The notes under the pieces were generated by a model that saw only the letters and a program-made list of their open reading frames with translations, was not told the origin of the DNA and ran no database searches. Position numbers and translations under genes: made by a program. Shown here one piece after another: positions 26,516 through 36,543 of a DNA stretch of 64,000 nucleotides. The stretch covers positions 1,172,993 through 1,236,992 of the forward strand of contig NZ_MSCQ01000001.1 in the NCBI RefSeq assembly GCF_002954725.1, in the 5' to 3' direction. Each line of letters opens with the position of its first letter. Within the stretch, counting starts at the first letter, position 1. The stretch is from Photobacterium phosphoreum (GTDB lineage: Bacteria > Pseudomonadota > Gammaproteobacteria > Enterobacterales > Vibrionaceae).

Positions 26516-27748
26516 ATGAACAAGGCATATTTGCTATTAACGTTATTATTCCCTTTTGCAGCAACCGCTTCTGATAACGTTCAACATCCTGAAAATCAAC
26601 CATTGATACAAAAAGTCAACCATAGCAGTAATACCTACACCTATGTAAAATGTTGGTATCGTACCAGTGTCAGCCATGATGAGCCCGCAACTGATTGGGT
26701 GTGGGCTAAAAATAGTGACAATAGTTATTATGAACTACCAGGTTATTGGTGGTCATCTATTTCATTTAAAAATATGTTTTATACTGATGTACCGAATAAA
26801 GCGATTGCACAACGCTGCGCAACATCTATTGATACAGATAATAAAAATGCAGACATTATTTTTTACGCTTCAGATATAAAAGCATCTTATAGCCATACTA
26901 TTTGGAGCAATGATAACGTTAATCAACCCAATACAATCAATAGAATCGTCGCTTTTGGTGATAGTCTTTCAGACACAAGTAATACCTTTAATGGTTCACA
27001 ATGGATATTTCCTAATAGTAATAGTTGGTTCCTTGGCCATTTCAGTAATGGTCTAGTCTGGACGGAATATCTCGCTAATGCTAAAAATCTGCCTTTATAT
27101 AACTGGGCTGTTGGTGGGGCCGCTGGTGTTAATGAGTATGGTATTCTAACTGGTATTTATGACCAAATTTCATCGTTTAACACATACATGAAATCGGCAA
27201 AAAATTACCATATTGAAAACACTTTATTTACTCTAGAGTTTGGTCTTAACGATTTTATGAATTACGATCGTAATATTACTGAAGTCAAAAGTGATTACAG
27301 CACTGCACTGATTCGTTTAACAGATGCTGGTGCCAAAAATATTTTACTCATGACATTACCAGATGCTAGCAAAGCCCCACAATTTAAATACGCCACAGCA
27401 GATAAAGTCACTTTAGTCAGTCAGCAAATTAAACAATTCAATCTTTTTATAAAAGAACAAGCTGCTTATTATAAACAAAAAGGTATCAACATTACGCTTG
27501 TTGATGCATACCAGATCTTTGAGAATGTAACGTCTGAGCCTCAAAAATATGGTTTTGTGAATGCTAAAGATGCTTGTATGGATATTAATCGTAGTTCATC
27601 AAAAGATTATTTAATGAGCCATACACTTACTAATGATTGTGCACAACATGGTTCAGATAAGTATGTCTTCTGGGGCGTTACCCATCCAACTACAGCAATG
27701 CACAAATATATTGCTAGAAAAATTATTACAACTGTTTCAATAAACTAA
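26516..27748 (+). CDS. Secreted SGNH phospholipase/hemolysin (TLH/PlpV type)
   Basis: An exported lipolytic enzyme of 410 residues. It has a signal peptide (MNKAYLLLTLLFPFAATA), an N-terminal Trp/Tyr-rich domain (about 30-140) typical of Vibrio thermolabile or lecithin-dependent hemolysins, and an SGNH hydrolase domain. Block I is AFGDSLSDTSNTF with the nucleophilic Ser near residue 150, block III is FGLNDF and block V is GVTHPTTAMH. It resembles tlh of Vibrio and plpV of Photobacterium damselae. It is likely to cleave phosphatidylcholine. It stands alone with its own terminator. Confidence 0.9.
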   Translation: MNKAYLLLTLLFPFAATASDNVQHPENQPLIQKVNHSSNTYTYVKCWYRTSVSHDEPATDWVWAKNSDNSYYELPGYWWSSISFKNMFYTDVPNKAIAQRCATSIDTDNKNADIIFYASDIKASYSHTIWSNDNVNQPNTINRIVAFGDSLSDTSNTFNGSQWIFPNSNSWFLGHFSNGLVWTEYLANAKNLPLYNWAVGGAAGVNEYGILTGIYDQISSFNTYMKSAKNYHIENTLFTLEFGLNDFMNYDRNITEVKSDYSTALIRLTDAGAKNILLMTLPDASKAPQFKYATADKVTLVSQQIKQFNLFIKEQAAYYKQKGINITLVDAYQIFENVTSEPQKYGFVNAKDACMDINRSSSKDYLMSHTLTNDCAQHGSDKYVFWGVTHPTTAMHKYIARKIITTVSIN

Positions 27749-27765
27749 AGAGTATTAATACTATC

Positions 27766-27797
27766 GGCACTAACTTTTGGTTAGTGCCAATTATTTT
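27766..27797 (+). terminator. Terminator after the phospholipase gene
   Basis: Perfect nine-pair stem GGCACTAAC (27766-27774) with GTTAGTGCC (27780-27788), loop of 5, followed by AATTATTTT. Confidence 0.75.
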
Positions 27798-27821
27798 AGA
27801 TATGCATGATAGAGTCAGTGA

Positions 27822-28391
27822 TCAAAAAGTGCTTAATATCTTAATTGAGCTTACTTGATTATCGAACCCTGTCGCATTACCATCACCACTATTACGCGTA
27901 TAATAAACACCGCTATAATTTACACCTTCGTAGAATCTTACTGACCATCCCATAGGTATATCATAAGACGACATTTTATTATCAAAATTATAATCCCCCA
28001 AATTAGGAATGTCATGAGTGATCTTTACTGACTCTCCCATTTGATAATTTTGACTATAAATTGAAACACCTTTACCTTTATATCGACCCGTATCACCTTC
28101 CGAAACAAGGGATGATTCAACACACTTCGCTTCTTTCGCTTTACAGAAAATACTGCCTTCACCTTGGGATTTTTCACAACGACGTTGCACTTTATAACGA
28201 GCCATATCCTCTGTTACGCCAACATCAGCAAAAACATCACGGAATGGTTGCAGTGTACAAACATAAACACGCCCGCTATTACTTCCATTATTATTATGAA
28301 GATTATTTACATTTTTGAACTCTAAATGTAAATCCGCATATGAAGCAGTACTGAAACTTAAAAGTGTGGTTAAAAAGATTATTTTTTTCAT
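27822..28391 (-). CDS. Exported beta/gamma-crystallin-like protein
   Basis: A 189-residue protein with signal peptide MKKIIFLTTLLSFSTASYA. The middle is Cys-containing (about residues 42-95), and the C-terminal half resembles a beta/gamma-crystallin fold: VSIYSQNYQMGES, MSSYDIPMGWSVRFYEGVNYSG and NQVSSIKIL are its paired Greek-key strand patterns. Such domains often bind calcium. I chose ATG 28391 because the leader then begins correctly; the frame runs to 28460. Its role is unknown. Confidence 0.75.
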   Translation of the reverse strand: MKKIIFLTTLLSFSTASYADLHLEFKNVNNLHNNNGSNSGRVYVCTLQPFRDVFADVGVTEDMARYKVQRRCEKSQGEGSIFCKAKEAKCVESSLVSEGDTGRYKGKGVSIYSQNYQMGESVKITHDIPNLGDYNFDNKMSSYDIPMGWSVRFYEGVNYSGVYYTRNSGDGNATGFDNQVSSIKILSTF

Positions 28392-28460
28392 GACTACTTT
28401 CTCAGATATAGCAAAATGATTTATTACTATAAGGTTGATAAACATGCAGCATAATAACAC

Positions 28461-28735
28461 TAAGAGAAATCATTTAATATAATACAGTGTACAAATATGA
28501 CATTAAAACATCGAAAATATCACTTGTTATGCGTTATTTTTTATAAAATACATATTTAATGATACTTAAATCATTAATTCACTCATGAACAATCTAATTT
28601 TATAATATAAAAAATTAATCATAAAGATTAAAAAATTTAATTACTATTAGATAATTTCCTTATGGTGTTTTTTTTAAGGTGTATCGTTAATGAATTAATT
28701 GATATAGCAAAAACAAACATACTGCGTTAACGAAT
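28461..28735. other. AT-rich intergenic region
   Basis: About 275 bp between the crystallin-like gene and the dehydrogenase terminator. I see nothing beyond AT-rich DNA and likely promoter sequence for the gene at 28391. Confidence 0.35.
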
Positions 28736-28762
28736 AAAAGGTGTACTCAGTACACCTTTTTA
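28736..28762. terminator. Terminator after the FMN dehydrogenase gene
   Basis: Stem AAAAGGTGTACT with AGTACACCTTTT (28736-28747 and 28749-28760). It is symmetrical, with A-run and T-run on both sides, and lies 30 bp past the stop of the minus-strand gene. Confidence 0.8.
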
Positions 28763-28791
28763 CCATGCTTATTTATAATATAAACAATCAA

Positions 28792-29955
28792 TCACCAAAG
28801 ATTCTTAATTTGAGCTAAATGATTAGGCAGGTCTTGTGGTTTTTCACAACATACCTGTTCCATCACTTGTTGAAGTTGTTTTTTCAACATATTCATTGCG
28901 TGATAACCTCCATTTTGACCCAGAGCACCCACACTGTACATAAAACTACGACCCATAAATGTAAAGTCCATGCCCGCAGCCAACGTACAAGCAACATCAG
29001 AACCTTCTCTAATACCACTATCCATCATAATAGTTGTTTGACCTTTACACGCATTAAGAATTTCGATGCCTTTACTAATGGTTGACGGACCTGCATCCAA
29101 TTGACGTCCACCGTGGTTTGAAACGATGATCCCATCAAGACCTATTTCAATCGCTTTTTTCGCATCTTCAACAGTCGATAACCCTTTTAGAACTAAGTTA
29201 CCATCCCACTTATCACGTAACTTACGCACTTTGTCTTCACTTAAGCGTCCATTAAAGGTTTTATCCATAAATAACGCTAAGTGGTGCATGTTCATTGAAC
29301 CAGACATATATTTGGTTAACGATTTAAATTCCGGCTTGCCTTTAATTAAAGTTTCCAATGCCCATTCAGGAGAAAGCATAATTTGCAGCATATTTTCTGC
29401 TGTCATTTTTGGCGGCATCGCCAATCCATTTTTTATTTCTTTAGGACGATAAGCAAAGGTAGGAACATCAGATAATAACACTAAGGTTTTTACGCCTGCC
29501 GCTTTACAACGCGCCAGTAAATCATCAGTGATCGCATCATCAACAGGGTGATATAACTGAAACCACATTTTACCTTCAGTAATTTCAGCAATTGTTTCAA
29601 TTGATGCAGTTGAGACCGTACTCAACACAAATGGCACATTATGATCAAAAGCCGCTTTTGCTAAAATCTCTGGTGCTTGCGGCCAAATTAATCCTTGAAG
29701 TCCAACGGGGCTAACACCAAATGGCGCATCATAAGTTTCACCGAATAAAGTCGTTTTTAATGAAACATCTTTATAATCTCTTAAATAATAAGGAATAAGT
29801 TCAAGCTTACGAATATCATCAGTGTTTCGTCTTAAACCAATTTCATTGTTACAACCGCCATCTACATATTCAAACGCAAACTTTGGCAACCGTGATTTGG
29901 CTTTTTTTCTGAGTAGATCAATAGATGGATATGCAGTATTAAAATAGTCTTTCAT
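28792..29955 (-). CDS. FMN-dependent alpha-hydroxy-acid dehydrogenase (L-lactate dehydrogenase type)
   Basis: A 387-residue TIM-barrel flavoprotein that would oxidise L-lactate or a related 2-hydroxy acid. Signatures include FAFEYVDGGCNNE at the N-terminus, the PVGLQGL FMN site, the WFQLYHP strand, VLKGLS with the FMN Lys, and SNHGGRQLD with the catalytic His and Arg. The usual Tyr-containing N-terminal segment is present as YYLRDYKD. LldD is the nearest named relative, but mandelate or other hydroxy-acid dehydrogenases are possible. No lactate permease or regulator is adjacent. Confidence 0.88.
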   Translation of the reverse strand: MKDYFNTAYPSIDLLRKKAKSRLPKFAFEYVDGGCNNEIGLRRNTDDIRKLELIPYYLRDYKDVSLKTTLFGETYDAPFGVSPVGLQGLIWPQAPEILAKAAFDHNVPFVLSTVSTASIETIAEITEGKMWFQLYHPVDDAITDDLLARCKAAGVKTLVLLSDVPTFAYRPKEIKNGLAMPPKMTAENMLQIMLSPEWALETLIKGKPEFKSLTKYMSGSMNMHHLALFMDKTFNGRLSEDKVRKLRDKWDGNLVLKGLSTVEDAKKAIEIGLDGIIVSNHGGRQLDAGPSTISKGIEILNACKGQTTIMMDSGIREGSDVACTLAAGMDFTFMGRSFMYSVGALGQNGGYHAMNMLKKQLQQVMEQVCCEKPQDLPNHLAQIKNLW

Positions 29956-30276
29956 GATACTTCCTTTATTATTTTGATAATATTTTCGTTGGAATGAATC
30001 GCTGAACTTTGTATTTATATTTCTATTACATATATATCACTAAAAAAAACAAATCACCATGACTTTTATTGACTATAAGTAAAACTTTACATTTCGACAT
30101 TTAATGTATGAAAACAATATTGATTCTGTTTCTACCAACCAACATTACCTCTGCATATGACACGCTGTATAACCCTAAAACAGTGACTTCATTTTTGGTA
30201 AATAAACATTAATAACTTATTATACTAGCCACTATTGGCTAATTTATAATTACTTATATCTCTAATGATAATGTAA
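29956..30276. other. Intergenic region between the FMN dehydrogenase and sufE
   Basis: About 320 bp. A 34-codon frame beginning MKTILILFLP (near 30109) looks leader-like but has no ribosome site. Otherwise nothing is seen. Confidence 0.3.
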
Positions 30277-30684
30277 TTACACACCGCTCATTAATTGTAC
30301 TTGCTTGATTATCGTTGCTATACCAATCGCACGAGTTGCCGTTAAGTGTTGAGTTAACCCTAATTGTTCAAACCAAGCATCAATATTAAACGCCGCTATT
30401 TGCTGGCTCGTTTTTTTATCATAGGCAATAATAATTAACGCCAATAAACCTTTCACAATCGCGGCATCGCTATTAGCTGCAAACTGAAGAGTCGTGTCAC
30501 TTTTATCTAATGTGATCCAAACCCTACTTTGACAACCTCGAAGTTTATGATTGTCCGTTTGTGCACTTAAAGGTAAACGACAAAAACGATCACCAAGCTC
30601 AATAAGGTATAAATATTTATCTTCCCAACTAGTACAACGTTGAAAATTAAGTAATACTTTTTGAGGTGTGATTATTACACTCAT
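30277..30684 (-). CDS. sufE: Cysteine desulfuration protein SufE
   Basis: SufE accepts persulfide sulfur from SufS and passes it to SufB. The 135-residue protein has the acceptor cysteine at position 51 in LRGCQS, the same position as in E. coli, and the SQIAAFxxxxWFxxLGLxxHLxxxRxxG tail. It is the last gene of the suf operon, 3 bp after sufS. Confidence 0.94.
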   Translation of the reverse strand: MSVIITPQKVLLNFQRCTSWEDKYLYLIELGDRFCRLPLSAQTDNHKLRGCQSRVWITLDKSDTTLQFAANSDAAIVKGLLALIIIAYDKKTSQQIAAFNIDAWFEQLGLTQHLTATRAIGIATIIKQVQLMSGV

Positions 30685-30687
30685 GAC

Positions 30688-31911
30688 CTATCCTAATAAT
30701 GTTTTAATATGTTGCATACGATCAACGAATACGTCCACATCCCGACTGTCGTTATATAATCCAAACGATACTCGACATACAACCGATTGCTGCAAGCATC
30801 TTAACAACGGTATTGCACAATGATGACCGGTTCTAATCGCCACTCCGTAATTATCTAAAAAACTACCAACATCAAAAGCATGATGGTTACCTAAATTAAA
30901 AGGAATTACTCCCACTCGGTTAGCTGCATTACCGTATATTATTAGAGAGTCAACATGTTGCATTTGTTCTTCAGCGTAACGGATCAATGCCTCTTCATGT
31001 GTAACTATGGCATCCATACCAATATGATTAATATAAGTAATCGCCTCACCCAACCCTAAAATTCCGGCAATATTAGGAGTACCCGCTTCAAAACGCCATG
31101 GTGATGTTTGGTACGTTGTTCCTATCGGTAATTGGACATCGTCAATCATCGCACCACCACCTTCCCACGGTGGCAGTGTATTAAGCCACTGCTGTGCAAT
31201 ATACAGCACACCAATTCCCGTCGGTCCATACAGTTTATGACCAGAAAAAGCATAAAAATCACAGCCAATATCTTGTACATCAACAGCTTGGTGCATAATC
31301 CCTTGCGCGCCATCAATCAATACCGCAGCACCACATTGATGAGCCATTGCTGTTGCCGCTTTAATCGGATTAATACAACCCAGCACATTAGAAATATGTG
31401 TTAAGCCTAATAACTTAGTTTTTTTACTCAGTAATTTCTGTAAGTCGTTTAAATCCAATCTATATTCAGCAGTCATTCGCCAAACTTTAATTGTTAGCCC
31501 TAACCTTTGAGCTAACATCTGCCATGGAACAATATTTGAATGATGCTCCATCTCAGTAATAATAATTTCATCACCAGTTTGAGCAAACGTTGGAAGGTAT
31601 GTGTTTGCAACTAAATTAATTGCTTCAGTGGTTCCTTTAGTGAAGATAATCTCATCGTTTGATTTTGCATTGACAAAATTAGTCACCGTTTGGCGAACTT
31701 GCTCCATATTGTACGTCGCATTAGCACTTAATCGGTGTATACCACGATGTACTGTTGCATATTCATGAGTATAAAAACGCTGCATGCGCTCAATCACCGC
31801 TAAGGGTGTTTGTGCTGTCGCGGCACTATCAAGATAAACAAAAGGCGAAGTCTGCTGATTATTAGTGAGTGTAGGGAAATCATGTCGCCAAGGGCTAGTA
31901 ATCATTTTCAC
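30688..31911 (-). CDS. sufS: Cysteine desulfurase SufS
   Basis: A PLP enzyme that removes sulfur from cysteine for FeS assembly. It has 407 residues (E. coli 406). The PLP Lys is in FYAFSGHKLYGPTG, the His stacking motif in TEMEHHSNIVPWQ, and the active Cys in RTGHHCAIPLL. The start overlaps the sufD end by 17 bp. It works with SufE, the next gene. Confidence 0.95.
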   Translation of the reverse strand: MKMITSPWRHDFPTLTNNQQTSPFVYLDSAATAQTPLAVIERMQRFYTHEYATVHRGIHRLSANATYNMEQVRQTVTNFVNAKSNDEIIFTKGTTEAINLVANTYLPTFAQTGDEIIITEMEHHSNIVPWQMLAQRLGLTIKVWRMTAEYRLDLNDLQKLLSKKTKLLGLTHISNVLGCINPIKAATAMAHQCGAAVLIDGAQGIMHQAVDVQDIGCDFYAFSGHKLYGPTGIGVLYIAQQWLNTLPPWEGGGAMIDDVQLPIGTTYQTSPWRFEAGTPNIAGILGLGEAITYINHIGMDAIVTHEEALIRYAEEQMQHVDSLIIYGNAANRVGVIPFNLGNHHAFDVGSFLDNYGVAIRTGHHCAIPLLRCLQQSVVCRVSFGLYNDSRDVDVFVDRMQHIKTLLG

Positions 31912-33157
31912 CCTCCAGTTTTTGCGTTACCTGCCGTAATAAATACTGACGTACATTGGCTAGTGTCACTTTTTCACACACTTGAGCCGCAAAAGCTTTA
32001 GTGATCATCTGTTCAGCAAGCGGTTTAGGAATACCGCGCGCTTGAAGGTAAAACACCTGTTCTGAATCTATCTTACCGGTTGTCGCACCATGACTACATT
32101 TTACATCATCGGCATAAATTTCTAGCTTAGGGCGACTATTCACTTGTGATGTTTTACTTAACAGCAAGTTATGATTATCCATTTGACCGTCAGTTTTAAT
32201 CGCGCCTTGATTCACATAAATCATACCGTCAAATACACCAATCCCTTCACCTAGCCCTACAATTTTATGCAGTTGCTGACTGTGACAATGTGGCGCTCGA
32301 TGACGTAAGAAAGTACGACTATCAAAACATTCACTCGATGTCGGTAATGCCAAACTATTAAAGCTGACATCACATCCCGCATTACCCAATTCAGTGCTTA
32401 ACTGATGCCGAATTAACTGACCAGATAATAAAAACGTACTGCTACTGACATTAACATCACGGCCTGTTTTTATATCATTATGCGCTAAATGATACTGCTC
32501 ACTTGCTGCTTCTATTAACTTAATATGTTCAAATCGAGCGCCATCAGCAATCGACGTAGATAATCGAGAAAGCGTTACCCCTTGTGCATCAGGTGATGAA
32601 ATATGATGTTCAACTAATTGACATGATGCCAATGTTTCAAGCTGCAAGTGATGTCGAATTGAAGTAACTTCCCCTGCTTTACTGTGACTAAAATGGATCA
32701 AATAAATAGGCTTATCGACATTAACCTTTGCCGAAATCCTAATACACAATCCATCTTTTGCTGTCGCATCAGTTAACTCAGAGATAAATTCAGGTCTTAT
32801 TGCATCCTTAATAACATGATCACTCTCTAACCATTGATCAAAACCTTGGATATCAACACCCACAATCACATCTGATAAATCAGGCGAAAATTTGCCATCA
32901 ATAAAAATAAGTCGATAACCGTCATCTCTCCATAGCGCTAGATTCGATGTTGAAAGCATTGTTACTGGTTTAACTGACGTAAAATCAACATCATTAAATG
33001 CAGCCAGTGAAGTATATTTCCAATCTTCGCCAGTCATTGCCGACGAGCCACGCTGCATGATGTTGTTCCAACATCCACGTTGCCATATTGAGTTTTGCAC
33101 CAATGGTTGTAATCGCATTAAAGCGTGATCAAAATTATTCTGCAGAGATCCAGCCAT
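31895..33157 (-). CDS. sufD: FeS assembly scaffold subunit SufD
   Basis: A 420-residue beta-helix protein that forms the SufBC2D scaffold. Signatures include GEDWKYTSLAAF near the N-terminus and LLLSKTSQVNSRPKLEIYADDVKCSHGATTG near the C-terminus (shown here in parts: SRPKLEIYADDVKCSHGATT). It overlaps both sufC and sufS, showing coupled translation. Confidence 0.95.
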   Translation of the reverse strand: MAGSLQNNFDHALMRLQPLVQNSIWQRGCWNNIMQRGSSAMTGEDWKYTSLAAFNDVDFTSVKPVTMLSTSNLALWRDDGYRLIFIDGKFSPDLSDVIVGVDIQGFDQWLESDHVIKDAIRPEFISELTDATAKDGLCIRISAKVNVDKPIYLIHFSHSKAGEVTSIRHHLQLETLASCQLVEHHISSPDAQGVTLSRLSTSIADGARFEHIKLIEAASEQYHLAHNDIKTGRDVNVSSSTFLLSGQLIRHQLSTELGNAGCDVSFNSLALPTSSECFDSRTFLRHRAPHCHSQQLHKIVGLGEGIGVFDGMIYVNQGAIKTDGQMDNHNLLLSKTSQVNSRPKLEIYADDVKCSHGATTGKIDSEQVFYLQARGIPKPLAEQMITKAFAAQVCEKVTLANVRQYLLRQVTQKLEGENDY

Positions 33158-33878
33158 AACCTTTCTCCTCTAATTCTTTCGCTAAGCGATAATCACCTGA
33201 TTTTACAATCTTGCCATTCACCATTACATGCACATAATCTGGCTTAATGTAATCAAGAATACGTTGGTAATGGGTAACAACAATAAAGGCACGATTGCCG
33301 TCACGTAGTGCATTCACACCATCAGAAACCGCTTTTAATGCATCAATATCTAAACCTGAATCTGTCTCATCTAAAATACAAAGATTGGGTGCAAGTACGG
33401 CCATTTGTAAAATATCATTACGCTTCTTTTCGCCACCTGAAAAGCCTTCATTAACCGCACGATCTAATAGCGGTAACGGCATTTTTAATAACTGCGCTTT
33501 CTCTGCCAATAGATCGTCAAAATCAAACCGATCAATCTCTTGCAATCCTTTATATTTACGAATGCCATTCAGTGCCGTGCGTAAAAATAATTTATTACTA
33601 ACACCAGGAATTTCAACCGGATATTGAAAAGCTAAAAATATCCCCTCACCAGCACGTTCATCAGCATCTAATTCAATTAAATCTTTATTATCAAACTCAA
33701 TCGCACCTTGAGTGATGGTGTAATCCTCTTTACCTGCGAGTGTTGCTGAAAGCGTACTTTTACCAGAGCCATTTGGCCCCATAATGGCATGTACTTCACC
33801 AGCACCAACGGTTAAGTTAATCCCTTTTAAGATTGCGTTATCATCCACTGCAACATGTAAATCTGTAATTTTTAGCAT
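33135..33878 (-). CDS. sufC: FeS assembly ATPase SufC
   Basis: An ABC ATPase that powers the SufBCD scaffold. Walker A is GPNGSGKST, the signature is FSGGEKKR, and Walker B is LCILDETDSGLD. ATG 33878 (MLKITDLHV, 247 residues) aligns with E. coli MLSIKDLHV; a TTG two codons earlier is in frame. It follows sufB directly. Confidence 0.96.
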   Translation of the reverse strand: MLKITDLHVAVDDNAILKGINLTVGAGEVHAIMGPNGSGKSTLSATLAGKEDYTITQGAIEFDNKDLIELDADERAGEGIFLAFQYPVEIPGVSNKLFLRTALNGIRKYKGLQEIDRFDFDDLLAEKAQLLKMPLPLLDRAVNEGFSGGEKKRNDILQMAVLAPNLCILDETDSGLDIDALKAVSDGVNALRDGNRAFIVVTHYQRILDYIKPDYVHVMVNGKIVKSGDYRLAKELEEKGYGWISAE

Positions 33879-33884
33879 AATCAA

Positions 33885-35348
33885 TTAACCCACACTGTGT
33901 TCAAGACTAATAGCAAGTAACTTCTGTGCATCGACAGCAAATTCTAACGGTAATTCTGAAAACACATCTTTACAGAAACCATTTACAATCATAGAGATAG
34001 CATCATCTTCGCTGATCCCTCGTTGCACACAATAAAACAACTGATCTTCACCTATTCTTGAAGTGGTCGCCTCATGCTCTATTTGAACAGTTGGATTATT
34101 TATCTCGACAGTCGGAAAAGTATGCGCTCCGCATTGATCGCCAATCAGCATCGAATCACACTGGGTATAGTTTCGGGCCCCTTCTGCGGTTGCGAGTATC
34201 TTTACCAAACCACGATAAGTGTTATCACTTTTACCGGCTGATATCCCCTTTGATATAATGGTCGACTTGGTATTCTTACCAATATGGATCATCTTGGTGC
34301 CGGTATCGGCTTTCTGGGAACCATTGGTTAAGGCAACAGAGAAAAATTCACCTACCGAATTATCACCTTTAAGAATGACGCTGGGATATTTCCATGTAAT
34401 TGCTGAGCCTGTCTCCGATTGTGTCCACGACATCTTACTGTTAGCGCCATCACACACGGCACGTTTAGTAACAAAATTTAAAATACCACCAGCAGTGCCT
34501 TCTTCGCCTGCAAACCAATTTTGAACAGTAGAATATTTCACTTCGGCATCTTGATGAATGATCACTTCGACTACGGCAGCATGTAGCTGATAAGTATCAC
34601 GCACAGGAGCGGAACAACCTTCGATATAACTAACGTAAGCACCTTGATCTGCCACTAAAATTGTCCGTTCAAATTGGCCTGTTTTAGCTTGATTTATTCT
34701 AAAATAAGTTGATAACTCACGTGGACAACGCACACCAGGCGGAACATAGATAAACGTCCCATCAGATGCAACAGCAGCATTTAGCGCCGCAAAAAAATTA
34801 TCGTTAGCTGGCACGACAGTACCTAAGTAACGTTGAACCAATTGTGGGTGCTGCTGAATTGCATCACTGAAAGAGCAAAATATAATCCCAAGTTGACTAA
34901 GTTCCTGATGGTATGTGGTTGCCACTGAAACTGAATCAAAAATCGCATCGACGGCAATGCCTGAACCTTCATGGACAGGCACACCTAATTGCTCAAAAGC
35001 ATCGGCCACTTCTTTGGTTAAAAAATCATTATTGTTATCACTAGGCTCGGCATCATTACACCGATCACAACTTGGTGCTGAATAGTAACTATAATCTTGG
35101 TAATCAAGTTCGGGATATGTCGCTTTTAGCCAATGTGGCTCGGTCATTGTTTGCCAATGTTTAAATGCATTTAACCGAAACGCTAACATCCACTCAGGTT
35201 CATTTCGACGTGCAGAAATGGCGCGAATAACATCTTCATCAATCCCTTTTTCAAGCGTATCACTGGCAATATCGGTATAGAATCCTTCTTTATAACCTTT
35301 ATGATTCAGTGCCATATCTATATCTTGTTGAATTTCTGGACTATTCAT
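33885..35348 (-). CDS. sufB: FeS assembly scaffold subunit SufB
   Basis: A 487-residue scaffold protein on which the cluster is built. Typical features are the [12 protein letters not shown] start, the Cys-rich [10 protein letters not shown] segment, the [18 protein letters not shown] region and the [19 protein letters not shown] tail. It lies between sufA and sufC with 3-7 bp gaps. Confidence 0.96.
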   Translation of the reverse strand: MNSPEIQQDIDMALNHKGYKEGFYTDIASDTLEKGIDEDVIRAISARRNEPEWMLAFRLNAFKHWQTMTEPHWLKATYPELDYQDYSYYSAPSCDRCNDAEPSDNNNDFLTKEVADAFEQLGVPVHEGSGIAVDAIFDSVSVATTYHQELSQLGIIFCSFSDAIQQHPQLVQRYLGTVVPANDNFFAALNAAVASDGTFIYVPPGVRCPRELSTYFRINQAKTGQFERTILVADQGAYVSYIEGCSAPVRDTYQLHAAVVEVIIHQDAEVKYSTVQNWFAGEEGTAGGILNFVTKRAVCDGANSKMSWTQSETGSAITWKYPSVILKGDNSVGEFFSVALTNGSQKADTGTKMIHIGKNTKSTIISKGISAGKSDNTYRGLVKILATAEGARNYTQCDSMLIGDQCGAHTFPTVEINNPTVQIEHEATTSRIGEDQLFYCVQRGISEDDAISMIVNGFCKDVFSELPLEFAVDAQKLLAISLEHSVG

Positions 35349-35351
35349 TCA

Positions 35352-35720
35352 CTAAATTCCAAAGCTTTCACCACAACCACATTCGGTTTTAACGTTTGGA
35401 TTGTGATAAATAAAAGACTGATTTAACCCCTGCCGAACAAAGTCGATCTCTGTGCCATCAAATATGGGTAAAGCATTTAATACGACATAAAAAACACAAC
35501 CATTAGATTCAAACCGAACATCATCAACTTGAGTATTCTCTCGTTGTTCTATGACATAGGCATATCCGGTACATCCCGATGTTTTTACCGAAAAACGAAC
35601 AACGGATCCTGATTGCGATAACGCTAAAATTCTATTAGCAGCAGCCGTTGTAGCCGTCACACCACGCCATGTTTGATCTTGTAAAGAAAACTCTTCTACA
35701 CCTTGAAAAGGGTTTGTCAT
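35352..35720 (-). CDS. sufA: A-type FeS carrier SufA
   Basis: A 122-residue HesB/IscA-type carrier. The three cluster-binding cysteines C50 (TSGCTGYAY), C114 and C116 (TECGCGES) sit at the same positions as in E. coli SufA. It is the first gene of the operon; a Fur box is centred about 42 bp upstream of its start. Confidence 0.95.
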   Translation of the reverse strand: MTNPFQGVEEFSLQDQTWRGVTATTAAANRILALSQSGSVVRFSVKTSGCTGYAYVIEQRENTQVDDVRFESNGCVFYVVLNALPIFDGTEIDFVRQGLNQSFIYHNPNVKTECGCGESFGI

Positions 35721-35754
35721 TGCCGCATCTCCTGAGCAATAAATTCAAGCCAAA

Positions 35755-35769
35755 TAATAATGATTATCA
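35755..35769 (-). promoter_or_regulatory. Fur box for the suf operon
   Basis: On minus, TGATAATCATTATTA matches the 15-bp Fur core TGATAATNATTATCA at 13 of 14 defined positions. Its position upstream of sufA predicts Fur repression when iron is plentiful. Confidence 0.85.
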
Positions 35770-35873
35770 ATTTCAAATCAACCATGAATAATATGCGCCT
35801 ACTCGCTCGACACACAACAATAACAACATATGGTAAAAATAGATCTTGAGAACACAAGATATAGATGTCAATA

Positions 35874-35888
35874 TGATAATGATTATCG
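35874..35888 (+). promoter_or_regulatory. Fur box for the nrdHIEF operon
   Basis: TGATAATGATTATCG matches the Fur core at 13 of 14 defined positions and lies 39 bp upstream of the nrdH start. It predicts derepression of the class Ib reductase when iron is scarce, as known for E. coli nrdHIEF. Confidence 0.85.
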
Positions 35889-35926
35889 TTTAAATAGTTA
35901 TTGCCATTAATTAAGTGAGATATTTA

Positions 35927-36154
35927 ATGAGTGTTATCGTTTATTCCAAACCTAATTGCATCCAATGTATAGCAACAAAAAGAGTGCTTGATGCTCAAGG
36001 GACTGATTATAAAAATATTGATTTAAGCGCAGATAAAAACGCGCTAGAGACAGTGATCCAACTTGGCTATCGCGAAGCACCTGTGGTGGTAGTTGAAGAT
36101 AAACATTGGAGTGGATTTCGTCCTGATTTGATTAAGCAGCTATGTGCAAATTAG
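35927..36154 (+). CDS. nrdH: Glutaredoxin-like electron donor NrdH
   Basis: A 75-residue redoxin that reduces NrdE. The redox site is CIQC (KPNCIQCIATK), and the [12 protein letters not shown] tail is characteristic of NrdH. I chose ATG 35927; a GTG four codons upstream (35915) is in frame. The end overlaps nrdI by 13 bp. Confidence 0.94.
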   Translation: MSVIVYSKPNCIQCIATKRVLDAQGTDYKNIDLSADKNALETVIQLGYREAPVVVVEDKHWSGFRPDLIKQLCAN

Positions 36155-36543
36155 TCTATTTCTCAAGTCAATCAGGTAATACTCAGCGTTTTATTGAAAA
36201 GCTTAATTTGAATGCAATCCGCTTACCTATAAACGCTGAAATCAGCCCCCAAATAACAACAGAACCCTTTATTTTGATATGCCCAACCTATGCCGATGGT
36301 TATGGACGTGGAGCAGTACCTAAAAGTGTGATTAATTTTTTAAATAATCCTAAAAATCGGTCATTGCTTAAAGGGATCATTGCGTCTGGCAATCGAAATT
36401 TTGGTTGCTTATTCGCCCAAGCTGGCAATGTGATCGCACAAAAATGTCAGGTTCCAGTGCTTTATCGATTTGAACTTGCGGGTACAGAACAGGATGTATT
36501 ACGGGTTCAAGAAGGACTTAAACGATTTTGGTTAACATTATGA
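36142..36543 (+). CDS. nrdI: Flavodoxin-like NrdI
   Basis: A 133-residue FMN protein that supplies the oxidant to activate the dimanganese cofactor of NrdF. Motifs are [12 protein letters not shown] (phosphate-binding loop), [19 protein letters not shown] and [14 protein letters not shown]. It overlaps nrdH and nrdE. Confidence 0.95.
   Translation: MCKLVYFSSQSGNTQRFIEKLNLNAIRLPINAEISPQITTEPFILICPTYADGYGRGAVPKSVINFLNNPKNRSLLKGIIASGNRNFGCLFAQAGNVIAQKCQVPVLYRFELAGTEQDVLRVQEGLKRFWLTL

Noticed and set aside
28819..29452. Plus-strand frames opposite the FMN dehydrogenase
   Set aside because: They are shadows; the minus-strand protein has full family signatures.
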